Assembly (NCBI GenBank): GCA_013398295.1
Contig: VZSF01001203.1
Location: forward strand, 8,492 to 72,491
Direction of reading: 5' to 3'
Origin: Chionis minor
Taxonomy: Eukaryota > Chordata > Aves > Charadriiformes > Chionididae
Length of the DNA: 64,000 nt
Position 1 is the first letter of the stretch; each line of letters begins with the position of its first letter. A program made the translations under genes and the position numbers. The notes under the pieces are model-generated. The model ran no database searches. It saw only the letters and a list, made by a program, of their open reading frames with translations, and had not been told where the DNA came from. Below, piece by piece: positions 25,601 through 37,400 of this stretch.

Positions 25601-28275
25601 AAGAATAATGGAATTTAAAAGCTAATTTTCTTTATTTGCATTATGCAATAAACCAGCAGCTACTGGAAAAAATTAATGAAATCTTTATAGCTATTAGTCA
25701 AAAAATACACCTAATTCAGTAAGGATTTTCTTTTCATATATTTATTTTAATATATCAAATGTAGTTGTGTTGCAAGATGATTTCTGCCTAGCTAATAGAA
25801 CATTTCTGTCAATACTTTATCCTGCTTCATCTTATAATTTTTTTTACCATTTTATTGATATTGATTTTGATTTCAATATTGATTTTGATATTGATGGTAT
25901 TGGGTTTTTCAGAGGGGTCTGAAAGCTTATAACCTGTTCAAAGATCCTAACTTTGATAACACAATCACCATTTTATCCAGTGATGGCATGGAAAGCTGGT
26001 ATCTGACTGCCAAAGACAGCAGGTGCTTCGACTCATTCATCTATCTACCGACTCAAATCACAAGCTGTTACGCTACACATCTACACACTGGTAGTTTAAC
26101 CCAGCCATAAATGTATCCCGTGCCTAACTCACTCAGATGCCAATAAAAAATTACTAATGTGAATGCCTGGAATTTGGCTTCACAGTTAGTGAATGTGTTA
26201 GTATTGGTGACCCTTATCTTTGTTGGGTGTCATACCTCAGCCTCCTCTTATCCATTAACCAGATTTGCCTTAGCTCCCTGTCAAATATTTGGGCCTGTAG
26301 CAGCCTGCAGAGCTAAATATAGGTCACTTTAAGATTAGATCAGACACTTTCTGAGCTCTTTTTACTATACAAGTTATACGTCTAGGAGTATGGAAGATCT
26401 TTTGCAGCTGCAATCTTGATGGAATACCTCATGACACTTCAAATGATGCCAGACACCTATGCTCATGCAATTAAATTCTGCCCTATAATTCTACCTATAA
26501 TCTCCACTGATTATAGTAGGTGCTCACACATAGACACTATCCTTAAACTGCAGGTATCCACCTTTAGTTATACAAATGCACCAGAATAAGGTGTTAAGAA
26601 AGGTGGTACATGAAAAGCTTCATGACCAGTGTATCTGTAATCAGAGCTCAGGGCTATACCTACAGAAATCTTATTTTTAGAAAATTCTGCAAATATTTTG
26701 TACCTTCAAACCCAAATGACCAGCAATTGCAGACATTTTGAGAAAATGAAGGAGGAGGTCACTGCTTTCAAGATTGTATTTGTGTCATAATACTGTGCAG
26801 GTAGATGTATTTGCAAGATTTTGTAACTGTAGGAGTTGTCAGCATCATAAAATGCTACCAAACCTTTTATTATTAAGCAAGTCAAATTACTATTTATTCT
26901 CTAAAAGCACATTTCAGAAGTTTGTGATTGAAATGCTTAATAAATTTGCCCATTCTATTTTCAATATACATGTGTAGGGAAAATAAGATAAAGTTGTATG
27001 CCTGTTAAAGCCACAGATTACTTCTAATGGTGCTTTTTCTCATCTTGGATAACATTATTAACAGAGTACATCCTTTGCTGCGTTTTCCAGGTAATTGGGA
27101 TAAGAATCTTTTGTCAGACATAGTTGATTTACTTACAGTATCTCAGCATGGTAGGTGGGATTCATCTTTAACTTTAGCCATATATAACACATAACATCTG
27201 AATTATTTTTCCTAGGTTACCTTAGTCAGTGGAGAAAAACGTCTAAGATTATGGTAACACATTTTTATTTTCCTTAATTATAGAAGAATTTTGTAGTGAC
27301 TACCTCAGATATAATCTTCTACATGGTAAACATCGAAGATCTTTGTTTCCAACAAGGCACGTTCCCACCAGGTCTTAGAATGAAATGCCTTTAGGGAGAC
27401 CTCAGCGTGTTGGAAGAAAATGTGGTGTGTAAGAAATTCAGTCAACATATACATGATTTCCCGATGTTGTTTCAGGACCAAGGTACTCTCCTGTCAAGAC
27501 AAAAAGTAATTTCTTTCGGCTGAACCAAGATATGTAGTAGGTGCTCTTGAATTACTGTCTGTCTAGAGGTGAAATGAGCACACTGGGTAGTTCTGCATCA
27601 CTGACTGGTAAAGGAGCTGTGGGAGCATGTCAGGGAAGAGTCTAAACTTTGCTGTGTTTATTGACAAGGAGGTAAAATTGATTTTCTTTTGCCTCGACTA
27701 CAGTTCTCCATAGTGATAGCTAACCTGAATTAGCTGTTTCAGAAGCAGTGCGTGTTTTCATCTACCGATGACACAGATTAAATCTAAGGTGACAGCTATT
27801 ATGTACTCAAGCAAGTTGTAGGAATTAATAATACATTTACCAGTACCAGATAGCACATGCACTCTCTCAGGCCTGCATGAGTGATCTGACTACACTAATA
27901 GCTGGTTTGTTGTGACAAAAAAAGTCTTGATTTTTAAATTATTTAATATTTTCTCAGTAAACTGACTTTTGCAGTTAATGTTCTTCTGATGTTTGCATCC
28001 ATTATTTTCTGGCAGCACAGAATGAAACCATGGAAGAGGATCCCAGTTCTCCTCTTACTTTCATATATGTCAGCATGAAATAGCTCCATATTCAAATCAA
28101 GTTAATCTGCAACAGTGTAAAATGGGAACAACAAAAGGAGGTCAGAAGTGTCCGGCTCAGTATGCATTTGCTTTTCTATATATTTTCTCTCGTGTGCTTT
28201 GTCATGAAGGATTCTAGTTTCCCGTCTTAGAGATGAAATTGGTAAATGCAACATGGTCATTCCTTAATCTTAAAA

Positions 28276-28336
28276 GAAGCCACAACAAACCAAACAAACA
28301 AAAACCACCAAACCCAACAACAAACCAAAAAAACAA
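28276..28336. repeat. CAA/CAAA-rich low-complexity tract
   Basis: A run made almost only of A and C, with repeated CAAAC and CAAC words; G is absent over most of it. Simple-sequence DNA, complementary in type to the (GTTT)n patch at 19398-19461. Confidence 0.85.
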
Positions 28337-31300
28337 TTTGTACTTTAGGTCACAAGCCACATTATTTTAAAGTTTACTTTCAGTATTAGAACTGTAATGG
28401 GAAGTTTCCCTCTTCAAGAAAGAAAAGATTTGTAGCCTATCTTTTCTGTTGGATGCAGATTTCTCTCTGTATAATTAGCACAAATTCACATACTATGTGC
28501 ATAAAATGAAAATTTTAGCTAAAAATGTTGATATATATAATTCATAAAGATTTTTTTTTTTTTTCCTGACTAGGTGTTTGATTCAAGCTGACTATGTATT
28601 TCAACAAAGTCTTCCAACAGTGTTGAGGGACAAAGCTGAAGGATGCCCATTAACAATATGGTGAGAACTTCTCCAGCCACCACAAGCTTTGCAGCAATGG
28701 CAGATGTGATGTTCCGGGGGATTTTTATAAGGACACGCTTTTTCTTATGTTATGAAAATCACAGTTCACACGTGATTAAGAAATTGATTTCAGTAGTTAA
28801 ATCTCCAAAAGGTCCATCCTCTAGCTTAATTACCCCAAGCATTAAACAGACCTTCCAGGTGCTGCCCTTGAAATGTGGTATCATCCTTGATTTTCCTGTA
28901 ATGTGCATGAGAAGTTCTGGGCAAGTCATTTGACCTAAACTTTTTATGGGAAACTAAAAACTGCATGTTCTGTGTATCTAATATGAGACAATAAAGTCTA
29001 ATTTTCAGAAAGATTAAGTCAATGGCAATTGCAAATGAAGTCATGTCGCATATATAATGTGTCATGCAACCTCATGTGCTCTGAAAAATGAGCTTCTAAT
29101 TATTTCCAAATTGTCATTCTAAGTGAGTGAAAGCTTTGCACGTCTTTTTCTTCATACCTTAGTTCTAGAGCCATAAAATTGAAGTTAATATCACCTCTTA
29201 CTGCTCTGAAGTTTTCAAAATGTATTGTATTGTGCCATGGAGGTATCTACACAACAACAAGAAAAAAATAAGCATAACTACTCATTAATTTGAATATAGT
29301 ATCTATTCACTCTTGTGCAAGAAATCAAGGCTGGTGACCTTTCGATAATATGCAGTCATATACTTACAGACAAAATTGTTAAAAAGAAAATTCTGGCAGT
29401 CTTCAGTCTGTCACTTCCCTGCTTTTGAATACTGGGCTTTGTGATTCTAATCTTGTTCTTTTGATGTGGGGGTTGGGGGTTTTTGTTACGCAGTTTCAGC
29501 TGCTAAGACAATAGACTCTACTTAGTATGAAGCCTCTGTTTTCATATGATCACATGCAGGAATTTTATGTCATTTTAGGACACGGTTTTAGTAAGAGACA
29601 CAGAGGAAAAAAAGGGGGGTCCCTTTCTTATGTACCCATACAGACCAGATCTCCTCCTCTTTGTTGTCTGAATGAGTGGGCGATTTTTTGAGGGAATATA
29701 GTTCTTTGCTCACAGGACAAGTGTTCTCTGGCAAATGGAAGTTCAAGTACATTGCTGGGTGGATTGGTTTTGTTTGTTTGATTGTTTTGGGTGTTTTCTC
29801 TTAGTTCAATCACATGTACAAACTTGGAAGCATGGACCCTTGCACTCATTCTCTGGTTTTTAATAATGTGGTTGTGCTGTAATTTGTAATGTATGATGTG
29901 ATTAGAAAAACAAAATCCAGTGCTTTTCTCTTCCAGGTGAGTGCTCAAACCATTAGGGTGCAACTCAAGCCGCCTTTCATGTATTTTCAAAATGAAGTTC
30001 AAAAAGATAGTTTTGAATTTATTAACTAAATTTTGATTTCAACTGAAGTCTCCCGGTGCTTGGGCCAGGGCTGTGATATAAATATTGAGTCGTATGTCTT
30101 CCATCAGTCTTAAAAGAAAAAAGAATCTGCTGCTATTTTCACTGCAGACCTTGATCCTGCCACTCCATGTAAAGAGTCTTTGGAAATCACCTGGTGGATA
30201 AGAGGTCACAAAGACAAGGAGGATTTGATTTGAAAGGGATCTAGGACTGAGGTGCTCAGATGGGGCAGTTCTGAACGGACTTGCAGCCTCACAGGAACAT
30301 CAAAGCAGAGCACAGGTGCCTCTAGCGTTCAGCGGAGACCAATGTTTAAGTTATACATAAAAGGTGTTATCGGGGCCCAAATATTTAAGTTCACTAACTT
30401 TTCTCTCTATCTGCTTTGGGTTTATTGTCCTCTGTTCTGGGCCATGAATTTGCAGTGTTGCAGGTGGGTAAAATTTCCCAGACTTGTCAGCTCTGGATCA
30501 AGTTGTCCGGAGACAAATCATCAGATCTTCAGCAACCTCTGCTGACTTTGTTGGCTCCACCAACCCAGGCAAGCTGGAGAATGGGCTGTGAATCTAGGAG
30601 ACAGGGGTGCTTGTCACAGCCTGGAAGCAAAGCTATCTTTGTATTAACTTAATTCTCGCTGGTTGGTCTCAGCTAGTCAAAGTCATGATAGTTTATAAAG
30701 TAGGTACAGCTGGCTTTTCTCAGTCCAGCATCATAATAGTTTAAGCTTCCTACTTTAAAAAGTATTTCTCTTCGCTACTTTACAGCGGTCTTTAGCAAAC
30801 AGCCCACATTGCTGAGACAGATACATCTTTAAATCTTACTGAGTCTGCTAGAACTCCTTGCAGCTCTGAAGAAACGTGTTATTCACATGTGATAGTAATG
30901 TTTTTGGCCCATCCTTCCTACGTGTCATGTAAAACACTACACTCGTGACTTGCAGGCTGGATTTAGAAGAGTCCAGTGTAGCTGATTGGAATCAATGTGT
31001 GTGCCCACATATATTATTAAGTGAATGTTGTTCCTGATAGTGAGTACTTTCAATCACAAGTATTCAGAATGTACCGGTATCCTAGACACAAAAGGGGCTT
31101 AATGATGTCAGTCTCAGTTCATATTGAATCTTTCCATATAAGAACCACACAAATAGCAAATAAAAATCTTACATTCCCCAGGCCCATTTCAGAAAGAAAA
31201 TAGTGATATAATGGCACTCTGACAAAAACATTCCAGAAAAAGCAGCCAAAGGCATAATTTCTTTAAATTAATGGCATTCAACTTTGTTCCTCTTGGGGGG

Positions 31301-32996
31301 GTTTTAGATCTTAGCCTCAAATAAGTAATTGTACTAAAATTTCAGGTCATTGAGAAACCATTGCTTTTATATCCATTAGCTTCAGTCCCACACATGAACC
31401 CCATCAGCCTTAGTTGCTTGTTAGGTATAATTAATTTTGAAAGTGCACTGTGCTGAATAAATCCTATGACGCATTACACACTTTACAGTTATTTGTATCC
31501 ATCTTCCATTCACTCTTTTTTTTGTAAAGCAATGCATTAAACCATCCTAAGGAAAGAAGAAAAGGTCAAGAAAAACATCAGTGACTGCAAAATAAAATTA
31601 CCTTGTTAAAATAAAAGTGAGCCACAAGTTTCTGGCAGTAATCAGAGATATTTGACAGTGGAGCCTCAGAGGGAGAGGTCCAGGCACTTGGGAACAAGCC
31701 AAAGAACAGAGAAGGAGTAAAAAAAGGAGTCCGGAGGCAAGCTATAACTGAATATATGCTGAGAGAGGTTGCCCAGAAGAAGTCAGTGTCATTTATTAAA
31801 AAAAGGACAAGCTTGCTAAAGTCCATGTTTTAATTTAAAAGCATAATTTAAAAGCATAATTTAGGTATTCTTAAGCTGCACTCAGCCTTACAAGCCTTTG
31901 ACAAATTTATCTTATGTCAATGCCCCAAATGGCATATAAACCAAATCCTTGCAAAAATTGAAAGGTACTTGGGAGTTAACATTCCAGCTCACATTCAGAT
32001 CAAATTTGTCTTCAATGCGATAAAAATAGCTTTGGGGCATTTCTCTCAAACAAATGCCATGTGAAAAGCTGCACTTCCATATGATTCTGGGTCAAGGAAC
32101 AAATTATTTGTGGTGACCCACACTGGTTTGACAGATCTGCAAGCTATGAAAAGTGTGTGGCAGCTCTGTAATGATGTGACTTCTCCGCCATTACGTGGCC
32201 AGAGAGGTGGAAGTGCAGGAGCAAGTGGTGTTAGCAGGGGTAGGGGAAATAAAACACTTGTATACCTCAAAGATAATTGACTCTACCTCCTACAAGCATA
32301 TTGGTAATAATAATTATACCTGTTCTTTACAGAGCTTCCCCCTATACACACACACAAAACCTACTCCCTTCGTCTAAAAAGAGCTTCAAAAAGTTTGTGA
32401 CTCACAGAAATTATCTATTTTACAGTTTTCTTACAAAGCTGAAATTTAAACAAGCCCCAAGCCTGCAAATTTATGTATATTTTTAGACATCACTGTGCAT
32501 TCGACTGAAATTGAGATTAAATGCTGTGTGTATAGTTAAGCACATGTATAAGGTCTTTGCTACGTCAAAACCTTGTTTATTTTTTTCAGATTACTCTCAT
32601 GCTTTTTAAAGAAGAGGTGGAGTTTTAAACAGGGGTTTTAAATGGGTTTAAAAGGGACATACAGGAAACTGAGTTTTACTTTGAAATTTTGAATGTTCTA
32701 ATATTCCTGTCTACATATCCATACAATTTGAAATAAAGGGAAATTGTGTCCTAAATTCCTGTGAACTGAAATGGCAGAGCTTTGCAGACCTTGGATGAGG
32801 TCTCTGTTCCCCATCGTAGGTAGGGTAAATGGAGGTCCTTTCACTGTTTCTGGGTAAAAAGTTTAAAGCAGTATTTTTGGTATTTGTTTAGCTGAGGACA
32901 AGAATTACTAGACATTATAGTAGACCGCTGAAAGAGAAACCTTCAAAGGTCTCACATGTGACTTAAAAAATGTCCTGGAGACACAGACTGAATAAG

Positions 32997-33060
32997 GAAG
33001 ATCCTGAGATCTTCCTGAGAGAAGATCCTGAGAGATCCTGAGAGAGAGCTCTCTCTCTCT
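32997..33060. repeat. Clustered direct and inverted repeats
   Basis: AGATCCTGAGA occurs three times (32999, 33023 and 33033). GGAAGATC and GATCTTCC form an 8-bp perfect stem around CTGA at 32997-33016. GAGAGAGAGCTCTCTCTC at 33040-33057 is an 18-base perfect palindrome. The cluster looks like slippage on a GAGA-type simple repeat. Confidence 0.85.
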
Positions 33061-33552
33061 CTTGGAGACAAGATCCCAGGCCATGCATGCAGGAAACTGC
33101 TATAATTTATAGGCTGCACAAATACATGTAGCCTGACCTCTGTCAGACTTCACATCCTTCCTTAAAATGCCATATACTCACAGGAAAAGGTCTCTAGCTG
33201 GCCTAAAAATTGATTGCAATATTTGATTTCCAGCCTCCAGGCAGCAGTGGAAGCAGCTCCATTGCAGAATTGCAAGTAGCCTGGCTGTTCGCACCTAAGC
33301 TGGTCAGGAGAGGAGCTGGTTTTCCCCCTCTCTTTCTCCCACTTTTCTTAGTGCAGAGTTTGGGACATAGCCAAGCAGTGAGCCAGCACCTGCCCGTCAT
33401 GGTCCCCTGCCTCCTGAGTTTCCCACCACACTGGTCTCCCTCTTGTGATGGGTAAGGATTCCTGCAAATAGTGTAATTTCCCAGAGGTGAATCACTGCTC
33501 TGCCAGAACATTACTGGCTCTTTACTTTTTTTTTTTTTCTCCCTCCTGTGCA

Positions 33553-33650
33553 TTTGTTTTCTTACAGTGTGTGATACGTATTTGTACATAGTTACCCTCT
33601 CTTTGTTTTCTTGCAGTATGTGATATGTATTTGTCCATATTTAACCCCTC
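33553..33650 (+). repeat. Tandem duplication of a 49-bp unit
   Basis: Units 33553-33601 and 33602-33650 align without gaps with 7 mismatches by my count (about 86% identity). Each unit contains TTTGTTTTCTT followed by CAG and T.TGTGATA, which is a convincing splice-acceptor-like sequence. The unit does not continue on either side. Confidence 0.88.
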
Positions 33651-34127
33651 TGCTTCTGCATAGATCTGCTGGCAGATAGAAGGAGGGAGAGAACTGCTAC
33701 TGCCAAAATCCTTCCTGCATTTGGAAAGGGGCTGATTCACAGTAAAAAGCTCTGGATGCTGGAGAAATGTGAAGGTTAATTGATTAACTTCTAACTGGTG
33801 AAGGCAGACCTGTATAGGATTCTACCATCAGCTAAACAGTATCAGGAAGAAGCAGGATTGTGGGTCAAAGATTACCCTGGGATGTTTAACAGCCGAGGCT
33901 TAATGCGGTGTCAAAGTGGAATAAAAGCCACATTGACCCTCCTCCATAGCTGTACTTCACTATAAGTCTACATGCAGCTCATAGTCCAAGGCCTCTGCTC
34001 TGACATGGTCTGATATCTGGAGGTTTCTTCCAGTTGTCCCCATCTTTTAAAGCACAAAGCTATTTGGTTTCATTTGTAGGGGAAGAGGGGAGTGGCAGAA
34101 AAAAACGGACAAGAACATTGAACTTAA

Positions 34128-34490
34128 ATTACTCTCTCAGGGGAGACCTTATCGCTCTCTAAAACTACCTGAAAGGAGGTTGTAGCGAGGTAGGGGTTGA
34201 TCTCCCAGATAACAAGTGATAGGATAAGAGGAAACAGCCTGAAGTTGTGCCAGGAGAGGTTTAGTTTGGATATTAGGAAACGTTTCTTCACTGAAAGGGT
34301 CATCAAGCATTGGAATAGGCTGCCCAGGGAAGCGGTTGAGTCACCATCCCTGAAGGTATTTAAAAGACATGTAGATTTGGCACTTAGGGACATGGTTTAG
34401 TGGTGGACTTGGCAATCCTGGGTTTATGGTTGGACTCAATGATCTTAAAGGTCTTTTCCAACCTAAATGATTCTATGATTTCTGTGATTC
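34128..34490 (+). mobile_element. CR1 LINE, 3' fragment
   Basis: Plus-strand CR1 starting near the SRP 'ctctctcaggggagacctta' block, with an open ORF2 tail at 34197-34400 carrying [10 protein letters not shown] and [20 protein letters not shown]. It ends with 'ttttccaacctaaatgattctatg' (split by a small change in the final octamer). Better preserved than the copy at 7848, different subfamily from 17005. Confidence 0.93.
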
Positions 34491-37400
34491 CTACTTTCCT
34501 TCACAATAACATTTAGATCAATCCTAAAGGATTGACTGCAGAAAAAGGACAACTCCCCTCACATAAATGTCAAAATCACTTAATATATTTTCAGGATGAT
34601 GATGCACTTTGTTCATGTCCCTATTGAATGCGAGAATGTCTGCAAAGCACGCGATCAATAAGAACTGACCTCAATGTGTCTAAAATGCACTGGAAATAAT
34701 GAAACAATTTAAGTTACTACTACTAGAGTTACAGCTACTAGTTTGGGCAGTGTGTTTCGGGGTGATTCTATTCTCAGGACAAGCAATTTAAAATAGCTGA
34801 AGAAAGGTTTATTTTCCCAGATAAGGATGCAACATTAAAGGCAGAGAAAGAAGAATGGATCTTACCTTCAAACAACATTCTGCAGGCAGGAATAAGTAAC
34901 AGAGAGGGAAAGAACTGTTTTTAGGTGATTTCTGTTGTCAGCGAAGGGCTGTACAGATAATAAAATTTAAAAATTTGACAGTTGTATTGAGACAGTATCT
35001 CTGCTTGCACAGAAATTCTCCCAAGCAAAAACATGCATCTACTTTTCTTATTAATCTGAATTAAATTCTTGTGTTTTGAAGAAAATATGCAGTCTCTTCA
35101 GCTGCTGCTGGTGTGAGTCAGTCACAGTGTCTCCAGAGATTCCTTCTGCCGCATAATCCCACTGCAGCCTTGCTCAGGAAGAGAGATCTTTGCATAAGAG
35201 CTGCAGCACAGTTATTCTTTTATATTTTTTTGATGAAAATTTTAAGGAAATGTGCACAAACCTCTGGGCTGGGCAAGTAATAACCCCTCACTTAGCTACA
35301 TCAAGTAACTGGTAAGGCATTTGCCACTGTAAAGAACTCCTTGCACACCTTCGTACAGAGATAACTAAATCAAGTACAGGTCTTCAGTTTTAAATCTGTT
35401 GGTGTACAATTATGTGCCAAAGGAATATAATCTGTTTGCAAAAAAACAATGAGGTGAGACCAGTTTTGAACCTTGTAAACATAGATTTTCCATTATAATT
35501 ACATATTTAGATATCTTTAGTTACAAAGACCCAGGCTTCTAAAATGTGTAAGAAAGTGTATATCTTCAAAGGAGAACAGATATGGGGCAGGGAGGCTTCT
35601 GAAAAGCAGCCAGTCCTGTGGGCAGGGGCGCTGAAGCTTGGTTTCCTGAGGTTTTGTGATCTGTGGTTGTAATAGCCCATACCCACTTAAACACAAATTC
35701 CAAGCAAGCCTAATCCTGGCACTGTGTGAGTCACAAGGTCCCTTTCCTGAGGTATCCGATGTCTAATAATATAGCTGATCTGACACTGCAGACTTCCTTC
35801 AGCAAGCCAAAGTCTTTGTCTTATACTCTTCTGTTTATTTCATGAAAGTTATAAACTCTGTGCCCCATACCACCTTTCATAGTGCTCAAGTTTGGCTGAA
35901 ATTAGCCAACAATTTCAGGAATTATTGGTTGGACCCCAGCAGACAGTTACATAGCAAGACTGCACATATACTATTTCCTTGAGAAAAAGCCAAAGCAAAG
36001 TTGTACTTTTAATGACTTCTGGAAAAACAATGTACTATGGCCTTTATAGCTCTTATATGATTCATCCTTTTTTAGCCCAGCACAAAACCATATCAGATTT
36101 TTTTACATTTAAAGGGACTTATTCTCAGAAGTAGGTTTGGATACCTGACCTGAGACAGAATTCTGGACTGATATGTTGTTGTACTTCTGATGTTACTAAC
36201 AGTAAGCAGAATGAATGTATATGAAATAAGTGGATAGATTTTAATAAAAACTAATAATTTTCTCTGACAGGGATAGGGATGACATCCTTTTCCTGACAAT
36301 GCATATATAAATTATGGAAGTTAGACACATCTGAGCTTAAAGGTGGTTTATTCCTTTGCATTATAAAGAGGCTTATTCAAGCACACTGAGTGAGATAATT
36401 CTCAGATTTTCTTAGATGACTAAGAGGTTTGATAGAAGTCTCATGGAAGCCGAAGGAAATGATAAGTAGTTTGTCAGGTATAATATGCCATTATAACTGT
36501 TTTATACATCTTTAAATAGCCAAACTGAAAAATGTTTCTGATCGATCTTCAAAATATGACTTCTCTGGAAGGCGCACATGTTCCCATTTTTTGGTTATTC
36601 ATACCACGAATTCTTAGGTGTGTCCGTATACTCTCCATTCAATATTTTGCATTCAGCTATGGCCCATGCTGGACAATTAGCTGGTCTGTCCCTGACATTT
36701 CATCTACTGACCAAGCAACTAGGTTTACATAAGTGTTACCAGCCGTAATTCTTATGACACTTCGCACGGTCTTCTATTAGCTCTCCTACCTCCACCCACT
36801 AATGTACAATCCATTCACTTGCTTGCATGGTTTGTCCCTTGACTTTGAAGATATTCAGCTGTCTGTCTTTGTTCTTCACCAATGCCTTGGTCTCAGACTC
36901 ACACTTCATCAGACTCAGGCTCAGACTTCATCATTCAGGCACTGAATTCTGAGGTGTGGTGGGCTCCTTGCAGAACAGAAGGCAATTCAGCATTGCTGTG
37001 ATTCAGGAACTTCAAGCACGTTTGTTATTTTATTGATCTCAGTAAAAGCACACAGAAAGTAGCCAAGTGCAGTGCTGAATCAGAGCCATAGATATTATAT
37101 AAATTAAATGAAAACCAAAATGCTTTATAACAAAGTATTTAATTCCCATAATCCTAGAAGGACTTGTTGAAGGTGCACACAGGTCTTTGACAGTCACTCT
37201 TTCTTCTCATTATCTGCCTGCTTTCCTATTTAACAAGTTCCCATTATTCTGCCAGCTGGAGCTAGCATTGTTTTCACAGACCACAAGTCAGTGAAAGTAT
37301 CAGGAAAACCAAACTCAAAGCAGTAACCATAACCGGCCCTCTTTCTCAATAGCTGTTTCTAATATGCTGTATAGAATTGTAACCCTAACGATGCTGCTAT

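Larger units (their letters stand above)
22691..34127. other. Long gene desert
   Basis: About 11.4 kb of AT-rich, mostly unique sequence. It holds low-complexity tracts (poly-T near 25389-25410 and 28551-28564, an ATTGAT/TTTGAT patch at 25852-25903, a CAA-rich tract at 28276-28336), an exon-like open frame at about 25910-26109 and the repeated structures at 32997-33060 and 33553-33650. No recognisable coding gene, RNA gene or interspersed repeat was seen. Confidence 0.5.

Noticed and set aside
33203..33589. A 128-codon minus-strand ORF
   Set aside because: Ends in a lysine run encoded by a poly-T tract, overlaps an 81-codon plus-strand ORF, and shows no known domain.
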